The notes under the pieces are model-generated. The model was given only the letters and a program-made list of their open reading frames with translations, was not told where the DNA came from and searched no databases. A stretch of 64,000 nucleotides of DNA from JAICYJ01 sp963737445 (GTDB lineage: Bacteria > Actinomycetota > Thermoleophilia > Gaiellales > JAICJC01): positions 124,001 to 188,000 of the forward strand of contig CAVTSO010000001.1 of NCBI GenBank assembly GCA_963737445.1, given 5' to 3'. This document shows, in pieces, positions 51,502-61,085 of the stretch. The position numbers and the translations under genes are program-made. Within the stretch, counting starts at the first letter, position 1. Every line of letters starts with the position of its first letter.

Positions 51502-53427
51502 TTACGTCGCCGACAGCTCGATCTGGGCCGGCAGCCGGCTCGGATCGGACGGCGGCCGCAGCTCGTCGCCGACCCGGGTGTCCAGGTAGACGTACATGGT
51601 GGTGAGCGCGATGAACGGCATCGTCAGCATGTAGACGACGCCGGCGATCAGGTTCAGCAGCCCCAGCGGCACGCTGGTCAGCACGATCAGCGCCGTCCCG
51701 ATCAGCGGGCCGAGCGCCAGCGTGATGCCGGCGCTGACGATCGTCAGCGACCCCACCTTCAGCCAGTCCCCGCGCACCAGCCGGCTGCTGCGCCGGATCG
51801 CCGCCAGCGGGCCGAGACCCTCGAGCACGACCACCGGTACCACCAGCGCCCAGCGCACCGCCAGCCAGATCGCGACCGGGATCAGGAACAGGAACGGGAT
51901 CATGACCGAGATCACCACGACCGCGATCACGATCGCACCCAGCACCGGCCACAGCCGCCGCAGCGCCATCCGGTAGGCGCGGATCGGGCGCACCGTGCGG
52001 CCCTCGTCGAGCTCGATCATCGCCAGCGCCGTCGCCGCCTGCATGACTCCGAGCCCCAGCAGCGTCAGCGCCGTGCCGATCGCCACCACCACCAGCACGA
52101 AGGCGCCCGCCGCCTCGCCGTCGACCTCGACACCGAACAGGCTCGATGCGTGCAGCACGATCGCCTGCAGAATCGTGATCACCAGCGTAACAGGCAGGAT
52201 CAGCACCCCGATCCCGATGAACAGACGCGGCCGGGATACGTACATGCGGGCCGCGGCCGAAAGGATCTGCCCCCACGCCCGCCGGTGCGCCAGCCGCAGC
52301 GGCGCCGTCGGGCGCCAGGTGGCCCGCCTGAGCCCGTACACGACAAGGGCCAGCGCGGCCAGCACGACCGCGATGGTCGGCCACGGGTCGCTGACCGCGC
52401 GCCACAGCAGCCGCGAGCCGCCGGCCATGGCGCCGCAGAAGAAGTCGGTGGTGCGCGTCCCCGCGGCTCCGCCGGCCGGCACGGCGTAGGCCCGGTCGCG
52501 CCAGCTCTGCGACCAGCGGATCGGCTCCGTCCACTGCTCCTTCAGGTTGGGGCCGGTGGGCCCGTTGAAGAAGGCCGGCTGCTGCTCGCCCCAGCGCCCC
52601 TGGAACCCGATCCAGGGAAACCCCGCGGCCGCCTGCGACGGGTCGCTGGGGATCGTCTGCACCGCCGGGTGCGTGACCAGGCCCGCGTTCCTGGTGTCGT
52701 CGCACCCCACACCCTGCGATCCGGACGCGCCCAGGTACAGGGCCTCGCCGTAGAAGTTCGCGTGCGATCCGTCGGCCGGGTACACCACCGGATGCGTCCC
52801 GCCCACCAGCTGCAGCTTGGGGTCATCCCACGCCGACCGCTCCGCTCCCTCGTGCTGGCTGTAGCCGACCTCGGACGGCGTCTGGTGCAGCGCCTGGGCT
52901 GCGTCGGAGGCGTGGAAGTTGAGCTGGATCATCTCCCAGTCGCCCTCGTGCAGGTTGTTCCAGTCGTTGAAGACGTAGAACATCCAGTACTGGAGCGCCA
53001 GCTGGCCCGGGTAGCCCGGGTCGCCGGCGATGTGCGCGTAGACCGTCGGCGGCTGGCCCTGGTTGAGACGCCGCGACCAGTCCAGGTAGGTGCATCCGGG
53101 GTCGAGCGCGTTGCCGGGGAAGTCCAGGTGGTAGTCGTACAGCCCGCCGGCCAGATCGTCGCTGCCGGGCGCGACCTTGACCAGGTCGTTCGGGCCCCAC
53201 GGCCCGCGCAGCGCGACGTTCGGTTCGTCGAACAGCAGGTTCACATCGATCGGCACGTATGGGGCGCCCGGGCCGCATGTCTCGGGCTGGTTGACCAGCC
53301 GCACGACCGGCGCGAACCGGGCCGCCAGCGCCGCCTCGTCGGTCGAGGCGGCAGCCGCCGTGGAGACGGACGCGAACGGCACGACGAGCAGGGCAGCCAG
53401 CGCCGCCCGGCGGATCCATATCGTCAC
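51502..53427 (-). CDS. Secreted Vps62-domain protein fused to a multi-helix membrane domain
   Basis: The 641-residue protein has a signal peptide (ALAALLVVPFASVSTAAAA), then a Vps62-related domain (LAARFAPVVRLV, GLYDYHLDFPGNA, LALQYWMFYVFNDWNNLHEG and DWEMIQLNF, QHEGAERSAW, VVYPADGSHANFY), then from about residue 365 a long helical membrane region (TIAVVLAALALVVYGLRRA, five or six more helices). The C-terminal part has ATALAMIELDEGRTVRPIRA, like DUF975/YIP-type membrane proteins. The Vps62 domain is found in fungal vacuolar sorting proteins, but in bacteria its role is unknown. Confidence 0.7.
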   Translation of the reverse strand: MTIWIRRAALAALLVVPFASVSTAAAASTDEAALAARFAPVVRLVNQPETCGPGAPYVPIDVNLLFDEPNVALRGPWGPNDLVKVAPGSDDLAGGLYDYHLDFPGNALDPGCTYLDWSRRLNQGQPPTVYAHIAGDPGYPGQLALQYWMFYVFNDWNNLHEGDWEMIQLNFHASDAAQALHQTPSEVGYSQHEGAERSAWDDPKLQLVGGTHPVVYPADGSHANFYGEALYLGASGSQGVGCDDTRNAGLVTHPAVQTIPSDPSQAAAGFPWIGFQGRWGEQQPAFFNGPTGPNLKEQWTEPIRWSQSWRDRAYAVPAGGAAGTRTTDFFCGAMAGGSRLLWRAVSDPWPTIAVVLAALALVVYGLRRATWRPTAPLRLAHRRAWGQILSAAARMYVSRPRLFIGIGVLILPVTLVITILQAIVLHASSLFGVEVDGEAAGAFVLVVVAIGTALTLLGLGVMQAATALAMIELDEGRTVRPIRAYRMALRRLWPVLGAIVIAVVVISVMIPFLFLIPVAIWLAVRWALVVPVVVLEGLGPLAAIRRSSRLVRGDWLKVGSLTIVSAGITLALGPLIGTALIVLTSVPLGLLNLIAGVVYMLTMPFIALTTMYVYLDTRVGDELRPPSDPSRLPAQIELSAT

Positions 53428-53478
53428 GGGGCGATTGTCCCACGGCGCCCGGACCTCGCGGCCGTCCTGTGGAGGCGC

Positions 53479-54336
53479 TCAGCCTCCGCCGTACGTGATG
53501 ATCAGGTCGGACGAGAGACCGATCAGGTAGCCGACGACGAGCGCCGCCAGGATCAGATCGGTGGACAGCTTGCGCTGCGCAGTCGTCCACAGCTGGCCGA
53601 CCACGTACAGGATCGCGCCTGCGGCCAGCGTGTAGAAGCAGATCTCGAGGGCGGGCGACGACACCTGGTAGCCGACCAGCGTGCCCACGAACGTGGGGCC
53701 GCCGCCGATCAGGCCGGCCAGGCCGATCCACTTCCAGCTGGGGATGATGCCGTTCAGCGGGCCGACGATGCCGAACCCCTCGGTGGCGTTGTGGATGGCG
53801 AAGCCGACGATCAGCGTGGTTGCCAACCCGATCTCACCTGCCCGCGCGGAGACACCGATCGCAAGGCCCTCGGAGAAGTTGTGCAGGCCGATCGCGCCGG
53901 CGATCAGCATGCCCATCGTCAGCGACGCGCGTCGCGCGTCCGCCGCCAGATCCGCGGTCCTGGGAGCCGCACCGCCGATCACCGCGGCCCCGGCGCTGCC
54001 GCCCGCCATCGGCGCGCGCGGGCGGAGACGCATCACGGTCCGCTCCAGCCAGGCCAGCCCGAAGGCACCAACCGCGAAGCCGACAGCGGCCATCACGAAC
54101 TGCGCCACGAAGGTGTCCCAGCCGTCGCCGGCCTTGGCCTGGGCGAGGCTCCCCTCGAGGATGTCGTGGGAAGCGGTGAGCACGTCCCAGAAGATGAACA
54201 GGAGAATGCCCGCAGCCAGCATCGAGAGGATGCCACGGGTGCGGACGGAAAGCCCGCGCACGCGGCCCAGCGGCAAGCCGAGGTAGATCGTGAAGCCGGC
54301 GATCGCTCCCAGGATCGCCACGTGCGTCGAGCTCAT
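53479..54336 (-). CDS. ZIP-family divalent metal transporter
   Basis: The 285-residue protein has eight membrane helices and the ZIP metal site: AGAIGLHNFSEGLAIGVSAR in helix 4 and VGFAIHNATEGFGIVGP in helix 5, each with the conserved His and Glu. A His-poor but charged loop lies between. ZIP proteins bring Zn, Fe or Mn into the cytoplasm. The gene follows a DtxR-like box, suggesting iron or manganese control. ATG 54336 is preceded by ACGGAGAAACGG. Confidence 0.9.
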   Translation of the reverse strand: MSSTHVAILGAIAGFTIYLGLPLGRVRGLSVRTRGILSMLAAGILLFIFWDVLTASHDILEGSLAQAKAGDGWDTFVAQFVMAAVGFAVGAFGLAWLERTVMRLRPRAPMAGGSAGAAVIGGAAPRTADLAADARRASLTMGMLIAGAIGLHNFSEGLAIGVSARAGEIGLATTLIVGFAIHNATEGFGIVGPLNGIIPSWKWIGLAGLIGGGPTFVGTLVGYQVSSPALEICFYTLAAGAILYVVGQLWTTAQRKLSTDLILAALVVGYLIGLSSDLIITYGGG

Positions 54337-54348
54337 CCGTTTCTCCGT

Positions 54349-54371
54349 CTTAGGGTGACCTAAGGGTTAGG
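54349..54371. promoter_or_regulatory. DtxR/MntR-like operator candidate
   Basis: TTAGGGTGACCTAA (54350-54363) is an inverted repeat, and the adjacent CCTAA...GGTTAGG adds a third half-site. DtxR-type sites contain TTAGG half-sites of this kind. It lies just upstream of the ZIP gene. Confidence 0.6.
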
Positions 54372-54513
54372 CGGACCAAAGATAGCACGGCCGGCGCCGC
54401 CGTGATGCGGCAGCTCCCGCGGTGGTGAGGAAGCTGACCCGAGCACGGCCCGGCTGCGGTTACGAGCGCCCGCCCGCGGGTACCGCCCGAAGCAACGGAC
54501 AAAGGAGCACACC

Positions 54514-54606
54514 ATGGCCGAGCACCCCAATCCACCACAGCCGGACGAGCCAAACCCGCCCGCGCCGCCGCACCCCGACCCGCCCGCGCCCACCGCGCGT
54601 CGTTAG
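54514..54606 (+). CDS. Proline-rich 30-residue peptide
   Basis: ATG 54514 follows a strong AAAGGAG site and opens MAEHPNPPQPDEPNPPAPPH..., 30 residues with 13-14 prolines and a basic RR end. It overlaps the convergent GNAT stop by 4 bp. Such a sequence would be disordered. No family known; the strong ribosome site is the main reason to keep it. Confidence 0.45.
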   Translation: MAEHPNPPQPDEPNPPAPPHPDPPAPTARR

Positions 54607-55202
54607 GCGGGGTCGCGCCACATGGTCGTGATCCGGTGGCCGTTGGCCAGCGTCACCTGTTCCAGCGGCCGGTAGCCCTGGCGCATGTAGCGGGCGTCGT
54701 TGGCAGCGTTGGTCGACTCCAGGTAGGTCGGCATGTCCTCCGCGTCGATCAGCGCGAGCGTGTCCGCAAGTAGGGCCATGCCGATGCCGGCGCCGCGGTG
54801 GGCAGGGTGGGTGCCGAGCAGGCTCAGGTAGAAGTGCGGAGGATCGTGCGGGTGCACCGCCTCCAGACGCGTGAAGATGTCCATCACCACCGCGGTCTGC
54901 TCGGCGCCCAGCATCCGCTCCGTGAGCGCCTCCATCTCGCGCTCCTGGCCGGGCGTCATCTCCGGCTCCCCGGGCGGGATCCAGACAGCGGCCGCCTCGC
55001 ACCCGGGCGTGACCAGCGTCCAGGGGAAGCGCAGGGCCGCGCGCAGCCCCTGCTCCCAGAACGCGGACGACTGCTGCTCGCGCCGGGCATCGTCGGGGAA
55101 CGAGTACGGCCCCCAGGCCGGATCGGCGATGAACGCGGTGGTCATCACGTCGGTCAGCGCGGGCAGATCATCCAGCGTCGCTCTGCGGTATCCCAGCCCC
55201 AT
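54603..55202 (-). CDS. GNAT-family N-acetyltransferase
   Basis: The 199-residue protein has a full GNAT core: RRATLDDLPALTDVMTTAF, then HFYLSLLGTHPAHRGAGIGM as the acetyl-CoA loop (LLGTHPAHRGAGIG), LLADTLALIDAEDMPTYLES and the closing NAANDARYMRQGYRPLEQV. It resembles the ribosomal/small-molecule GNATs of actinomycetes. The substrate cannot be deduced. ATG 55202 is preferred; ATG 55211 adds three residues. Confidence 0.8.
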   Translation of the reverse strand: MGLGYRRATLDDLPALTDVMTTAFIADPAWGPYSFPDDARREQQSSAFWEQGLRAALRFPWTLVTPGCEAAAVWIPPGEPEMTPGQEREMEALTERMLGAEQTAVVMDIFTRLEAVHPHDPPHFYLSLLGTHPAHRGAGIGMALLADTLALIDAEDMPTYLESTNAANDARYMRQGYRPLEQVTLANGHRITTMWRDPA

Positions 55203-55252
55203 CCGGCACATGTTTACAGAGTTCTGACTTAATCGCGGCCGCCGTTTCGCCG

Positions 55253-55765
55253 ATGAGAACGGTAATGAAGCTCCGGGTACTCACTTCGTCGCTGCTGCTG
55301 GCCGTCGTACTTGCGCTGACGGTAGCCGCGCCTGCCTCCGCCAATGCCAACTCCACCTATCGCTGGCGGCTGTTCCTGGCGATCAACCAGGTGCGTCGCG
55401 ACCACGGCCTGCGCGTGCTGCACATCGCACCCGGCCTGCGAGCCGCCGCGCAGAACCACTCAAACGACATGGTCAACCGCGACTACTTCTCGCACACGAG
55501 CCCCAGCGGCTCGACGCTCTACCGTCGGGTCGTGAACTCGGGATTCCTGACGATCGGATCGTGGGGAGCGGGCGAGAACCTGGCATGGGGTACCGGCACG
55601 TACGGCTCACCCCGGACCACCGTCAGGATGTGGCTGGCGAGCCCCGAGCACCGCGCCAACCTGCTCTCCCGCAGCTGGGGATGGGTCGGCATCGGCCGCC
55701 GCAGCGGCCGCTTCCTGGGCCACAGCAATGCCATGGTCTGGACGGTCGACTTCGCCCACCGCTGA
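55253..55765 (+). CDS. Secreted CAP-domain (SCP-like) protein
   Basis: The 170-residue protein has a signal peptide (LTSSLLLAVVLALTVAAPASA) and a CAP domain: FLAINQVRRDHGLRVLHIAP, AAAQNHSNDMVNRDYFSHTS, SGSTLYRRVVNSGF, GENLAWGTGTY and VRMWLASPEHRANLLSRSW. His in HSND, His in FSH and Glu in GEN and PEH match the CAP cavity residues. Bacterial CAP proteins are extracellular; their activity is mostly unknown. ATG 55253 and ATG 55265 are possible starts. Confidence 0.9.
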   Translation: MRTVMKLRVLTSSLLLAVVLALTVAAPASANANSTYRWRLFLAINQVRRDHGLRVLHIAPGLRAAAQNHSNDMVNRDYFSHTSPSGSTLYRRVVNSGFLTIGSWGAGENLAWGTGTYGSPRTTVRMWLASPEHRANLLSRSWGWVGIGRRSGRFLGHSNAMVWTVDFAHR

Positions 55766-55919
55766 GCTGCTGCCGGCCGCAGCGCGGATGGGTGATTCAT
55801 GGATCCGTGGCTATGGGCGCAGGACGAGGTGCTCCAGACGACGGGATCGATCGCAGGGCAGGCTGGATGAAGCCTGTTCAAGGGCGATCGTGGCGTGGGC
55901 GGCTCGACCATGCACGTTC

Positions 55920-56873
55920 GTGTTACCATCATCCCGACCCCGCCCACTCGTGCTCGCGTCGCCGCGCGGCTACTGCGCCGGCGTCGACCGCGCCGTCGAC
56001 ACGGTGGAGCGCGCGCTCGACCACTTCGGCGCTCCTGTCTACGTGCGCAAGGAGATCGTGCACAACTGGCATGTCGTCCAGGAGCTGGCCGACCGCGGTG
56101 CCGTGTTCGTCGACTCCGAGCTGGACGTGCCGGCGGGCGCCGTGGTGGTGCTTTCGGCCCACGGCGTCGCGCCCGAGGTGTACGAGAACAGCCGCAGCCG
56201 CGGGCTGCAGGTGCTGGATGCCACCTGCCCGCTGGTGACCAAGGTGCACGTCGAGGCCAAGCGGTTCGCGGCCGACGGCTACACGATCGTGCTGATCGGC
56301 CACGAGGGCCACGAAGAGGTGGTCGGCACGATGGGCGAGGCGCCCGACGCGATCCGGCTGATCGGGACGGTCGAGGAGATCGCGGAGCTGGACATCCCCG
56401 ACCCGGAGCGAGTCGCCTTCATCACGCAGACCACGCTCTCGGTGGACGAGACGGTCGAGATCATCGCTGCGCTGCGTGAGCGCTTTCCCGCCATCGTCGG
56501 GCCCAAGAAGGACGACATCTGCTACGCCACCCAGAACCGCCAGAACGCGGTCAAGGAGCTGGCCGCGGAGGTCGACCTGGTGCTGGTGATCGGCTCGCGC
56601 AACTCGTCGAACTCGAACCGGCTGGTCGACGTCACCCGCGAGATGGGCGTGGCGGCGTACCTGATCGACGACGAGTGCTCGATCGAGCCGGCATGGCTGG
56701 AGGGCGTCGACACGGTCGGCATCACCTCCGGCGCCTCGGCTCCGGAGTCGCTGGTGGAGCGGGTGGTCGACTACTTCCGCGAGCTCGGCGCTACGCAGGT
56801 GGAGTCACACGAGCTGGTCAACGAGAACGTCCACTTCTCGTTGCCGCTCGAGCTGCGCCGCGCCGTCGGCTGA
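55920..56873 (+). CDS. ispH: 4-hydroxy-3-methylbut-2-enyl diphosphate reductase (IspH)
   Basis: The 317-residue enzyme reduces HMBPP to IPP and DMAPP in the last step of the MEP isoprenoid pathway. The three cysteines that hold its Fe-S cluster are visible: SPRGYCAGVDRA (Cys19), LDATCPLVTKVH and DDICYATQNRQNAV. GHEGHEEVVGT (substrate His and Glu), IGSRNSSNSNRLVDV and GITSGASAPESLV complete the signature. GTG 55920 gives normal length; upstream frames lack IspH features. It is tail to tail with the epimerase gene. Confidence 0.95.
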   Translation: MLPSSRPRPLVLASPRGYCAGVDRAVDTVERALDHFGAPVYVRKEIVHNWHVVQELADRGAVFVDSELDVPAGAVVVLSAHGVAPEVYENSRSRGLQVLDATCPLVTKVHVEAKRFAADGYTIVLIGHEGHEEVVGTMGEAPDAIRLIGTVEEIAELDIPDPERVAFITQTTLSVDETVEIIAALRERFPAIVGPKKDDICYATQNRQNAVKELAAEVDLVLVIGSRNSSNSNRLVDVTREMGVAAYLIDDECSIEPAWLEGVDTVGITSGASAPESLVERVVDYFRELGATQVESHELVNENVHFSLPLELRRAVG

Positions 56874-56892
56874 CGGCCGCCGGCGAGATCGC

Positions 56893-57883
56893 TCAGGCAA
56901 GCTCCGCCAGCAGCGTCGCCTCGCGCTCGCGCGACATGCGGAAGCCGGACCGTCCCGGCGCGTCGCGGTTGGCGCGGTGCCAGGCCAGAGTGTCGGCGAT
57001 CGATCTCGTCGACCGGCCGGTGCCGGAGCCCGGCCGCGATCGCCGGCCCCGGGTCGACGCAGTCCATCCACTCCAGCTCGGAATCGCCGCCCAGCCACAA
57101 CGGCAGGTCGCTCCATGGCTCGACCTCGCGGTCGAGCAGGGCTCGGTCGTCGGCCCAGACGATCTCGGCGCCGCCCCCCGAGACCGCGTTGCAGCGATCG
57201 AGCAGGGCGCCGATGGTGAGCGGTTGCGCCGGGCCGACCGCGTTGAAGCGCCCGTTGGCACCGCGCTCGGCCATCGCCACCATCCAGCCGGCCAGGTCGC
57301 GCACGTCGATCACCTGCGTGCGCGCGCCCGGGTCGCCCGGAGCCAGCACCGGGCCGCCCTCCGCGATCCGCGCCGGCCAGTAAGTGAAGCGGTCGGTGGG
57401 ATCGTCGGGCCCCACGATCAGGCCCGGACGCACCACCAGCGCACGGTCGCCGAACTCGTGCTCGACAGCCTGCTCGCAGAGCGCCTTCAGCGGCCCGTAG
57501 CTGGTCTCCGTGATCTCCTCGATCGTGGCGTCCTCGACCGTGCCGACCGGCCCGTCGACCTCGCTGCCGGCACCGCCGTTCTGGTCGTACACCGAGACGC
57601 TGGAGACGAAGGCGTAGTGGCCGCAGGTGGGTGCGAGCAGCCGCGCCGAGTCGGCCACCACGCGCGGGAAGTAGCCGCTGGTGTCGATCACGGCATCGAA
57701 CTCGCGCCCCGCCAGCGGAGCCAGGCCGCCGTCGCGGTCGCCGTGCACATGCTCTGCGTCAGGGAACAGCCCCGCGTTGGTCTGTCCGCGGGTGAACAGC
57801 GTCAGCTCGTGGCCGCGCTCGAGCGCCTGCTCAGAGGCGTGACGGCCCAGGAACACCGTGCCGCCCAGGATCAGCAGCCGCAT
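56893..57883 (-). CDS. NAD-dependent epimerase/dehydratase-like SDR (one frame break)
   Basis: About 329 residues of an extended SDR: LLILGGTVFLGRHASEQALE (Rossmann motif), TRGQTN, DAVIDTSGYFPRVVADSARL, YAFVSSVSVYD and YGPLKALCEQAVE (YxxxK) are all present. Near 57000 the frame breaks: the upstream frame reads VDEIDRRH, but one base removed gives IADTLAWHRANRDAPGRSGF, then RMSREREATLLAELA, the normal tail. ATG 57883 overlaps the ileS TGA (TGATG). Exact substrate unknown; the closest shape is the SDR-like reductase/epimerase group common in actinobacteria. Confidence 0.75.
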
Positions 57884-60800
57884 CAGGCGCGTTCCACGGC
57901 GAGGCTCTCGCCGACCTGACGCTCCACCGTCAGCGTCTCGGCCGCGATCCAGTCGCCGTGCGCGTCCCAGACGGCGCCCGGCGGGTGCGTCAGCCGGATC
58001 CGGTCGACCACCTCCAGCCCGGCCTCCTGGCGCATCATGTTGATGGCGCGGATCAGGTCGCGGGCCCCGCCCTCCAGCTCCAGCTCCGGGGTGATCTCGG
58101 TGTCGAGGGCGACCGCGAAGCCATCGCCGTCCTGCACCGCAAAGCCGTCGCGGGCGCGCGTTCGCAGCTCGAACTCGCCCGGTTCGAGGCGCCACTCCCC
58201 CACCTCCACGTGCCCGTCCTTGAGGCTGAAGTCACCCTCCCGCAGGAGGCCGCGGATCATGCCCAGATCGCGTCCGTAGCGCGGGCCCAGCACCTTCAGC
58301 AGGGGCATCACCTCGACCTCGGCGAACTCCTCCGCCGACGTCGCCAGACGCACCGCCTTCACCCCCAGCTCGGCGGCGATCAGATCGACGTGGCGGCCGA
58401 CCTGGTCGCGCCGGGTGGCGTCGTCGGTGGCGACGATCACCTCCGCAAGCGGCTGGCGCAGCTTGACACCGGCGTCGTTGCGAGCCTGATGACCGAGCCG
58501 CACCACCGCGCGCACGCTCGCCATCGCGGCCATCAGCGCGTCGTCGGTGAGGGCCGCGTTCACCTCGGGTACGAGGACAGGTGCACGCTCTCGGGCGCCT
58601 CGACGCAGGCTCCCCGCACCAGGTTCTGCCACAGATCGTCGGCCAGGAACGGCATCACCGGCGCCACGCAGCGCAGCAGCTGCACGAGGGCGTACCAGAG
58701 CGTCTCGTAGGCGGCGCGCTTGTCGTCGGCGTCGCCCGACTTCCAGAACCGCTGCCGCGACGCGCGCACGTACCAGTTGGAGAGATCCTCCACGAACGCT
58801 TCCACCGCCCGCACCAGCCGCGGCGAGTCGTAGCTGTCCAGCGCCGCCCGGCACTCGGCCACCAGCGACTGGGTGAGCGCCCGCATCCAGCGGTCGAGCG
58901 GGCTGGCGACGGCAGGGTCGGGGCCGGTGGCCAGCAGCTCGTAGCGTGGCTCGAAGCCGTCCAGGTTCGCGTACATGACGAAGAAATTGCACGTGTTCCA
59001 CACCGTCAGCAGGTTCCGCTTCACCTCGTTGGCGGGCCCGTAGCCGAAGCTCAGGTTCTGCGAGGGGGTCTGGGCGGCGAACATCCAGCGCATCACGTCG
59101 GCGCCCATCTTCTCGGCAGCGTCGTCGAACCAGATCGCGTTGCCCCACGACTTGTGCATGGGCCGGCCGGTCTCGTCGTTCACCTTCTCGTAGCAGAGCA
59201 CCCGCCGGTAGGGCGACTTGCCGACCAGCACCACGCTCATGAACAGCATCGAGTAGAACCAGAGTCGGATCTGCTCGCGCATCTCCGACACCCAGTCGGC
59301 GGGGAACCAGGCCTCCCAGTCGGCGTGTGAGCCGAGATCGGCGATGGTGACGCCCTCGGCCGCGCCGGTCGCATAGCCGCGCTCGATGAACTCAGGGTTA
59401 TGCCAGCCCAGCGTCGAGAAGGGCACGATGCCGGCGTCGAGCCAGCAGTCGCCGACGTCGTGCAGGCGCTCGGCCGGCTTGCCGCACTCGCAGTCGATGC
59501 GCACGTCGTCGATCCAGGGCCGGTGCAGCTCCACCAGGCCGTCCAGCCCGCTGGTGGCTCGCTCGCGCAGCTCGGCTTCGGAGCTGATCACGGTCATGTG
59601 GCCGTCGTCGCAGAAGTAGAAGGGCAGCGGCAGGCCCCAGTAGCGCTTGCGGCTGATGCACCAGTCACCCATGTTGCGCAGCCAGTCCTCCATCCGCTTG
59701 CCGTACTGCGGAGGCGTCCACTCGACGCCGCGGGCGGCATCGATCATCGGCCGGCGCACCTCGTCGCAGCGGATGAACCACTCGTCCACCAGCCGGTAGA
59801 TCAGCTCCGTGCCGCAGCGCCAGCAGACGGGGTATCGGTGGGTGATCTCCCCTGCCTCGACCATCCGCCCACGCTGGCCGAGGTCCTCGATGATCTGCTG
59901 CGCCGCGTCGCCGGTGTGGCGGCCGTGCAGCCAGCCGAAGCCCTCGTAGAACGCGCCCGACTCGTCCACCGGCACGATGGTGGCCAGGCCCTCGCGCACC
60001 CCCAGCTCGAAGTCCTCGGCGCCGCAGCCGGGTGCGATGTGGACGATGCCGGTGCCCTCGTCCATCGAGACGTCGTCCCAGGCGACCACGCGGTGCTCGA
60101 CCCCGTCCTGGGCGGCCAGCTCGTCGAACGGCCCCTCGTACCGCAGCCCGACGAGCTCCGATCCCTTGACGGTGCCGACCTGGCGGCCGTGCAGCGGCAC
60201 GTCCTCGAGGCGGCTCTGGGCGACGTAGGCCATGCCCGAGCCGGTCTCGATGCGGGCATAGTCGGCCTCGGGCTGGACCGCGGCCGCGACGTTGGCCGGC
60301 AGCGTCCAGGGCGTGGTCGTCCACACCACCAGGAACTCGCCGTCGCGGCCGGCCAGCGGCAGGCGGACGTGGAGCGAGGGGTGACCGATCTCACGGTAGG
60401 AGTCGATCAGCTCGTGCTGGGACAGCGAGGTGCCGCAGCGCGGGCACCACGGCATCGAGCGATGGCCCTTGTACAGCCAGCCGCGATCGTGGCACTCCTT
60501 GAGGAAGCCCCAGATGTAGCTGATGTTCGTGTCGGACATGGTGAAGTAGCTGCGGTCCCAGTCCATCCACTGGCCCAGCCGTGCCGACTGCTGCGTCTGA
60601 ACGCCCGCGTACTTGGCCACGCGGTCGCGGCAGGCACGCGCGAAGCGGTCGAGCCCGTACTCCTCGATCTCGGGCTTGGAGTTCAGCCCCAGCGCCTTCT
60701 CGACCTCGACCTCGACCCACAGTCCCTGGCAGTCGAAGCCGTTCTGGTATCGCTGATCGCAGCCCAGCATGGCATGGTATCGCTGCCAGATGTCCTTCAG

Positions 60801-60995
60801 CGTGCGGCCCCAGGCATGGTGAACGCCCATCGGGTTGTTGGCCGTGATCGGCCCGTCGAAGAACGAGTAGGTGGGGCCGCCGCGGTTCTGGTCGCGGAGC
60901 TGCTGAAAGGTGCCCTCGCGCTGCCAGCGATCGAGGGCAGCATGTTCGAGCTCGATGTGATCGGGCTGCTTGGGGACGGGCGCGAAGCGCTGCAT
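57883..60995 (-). CDS. ileS: Isoleucine--tRNA ligase (with a one-base deletion)
   Basis: The enzyme charges tRNA-Ile. Residues 47-63 include NNPMGVHHAWGRTLKD in place of the HIGH box, WTTTPWTLPANVA marks the editing domain, and MHKSWGNAIWF (near 612) stands for KMSKS; these forms are known in one IleRS subgroup. The first frame ends at 58560 after SVHLSSYPR; with one C restored in the CCC run at 58567-58569 (ggg on + strand) it becomes YPEVNAALTDDALMAAMASV and continues to the normal C-terminus (LTHPPGAVWDAHGDWIAAET). Length is then about 1,037 residues. ATG 60995 is leaderless behind TAGAAT. As ileS is essential, a sequencing error is likely. Confidence 0.85.
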
Positions 60996-61002
60996 CCGGC
61001 GG

Positions 61003-61008
61003 ATTCTA
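61003..61008 (-). promoter_or_regulatory. -10 element for leaderless ileS
   Basis: TAGAAT on the minus strand lies 7 nt before the ATG at 60995. The short gap to the next gene leaves no space for a T-box leader. Confidence 0.55.
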
Positions 61009-61085
61009 CGCGCCGGCAGGGCGGGCACGACCGGACATCCCGCGAGGCGGGCGCCGGGCGGCGACTGGTGTTATAGAGCGATCAC

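Noticed and set aside
50689..54363. 1,224-codon open frame on the + strand
   Set aside because: It lies antisense to four good genes; its composition (R, Q, H, D rich) is that of a shadow frame in high-G+C DNA.
60996..61085. Possible T-box leader before ileS
   Set aside because: Only about 90 bp separate ileS from the next gene, and a -10 lies 7 nt from the ATG; no specifier loop or T-box sequence is present.
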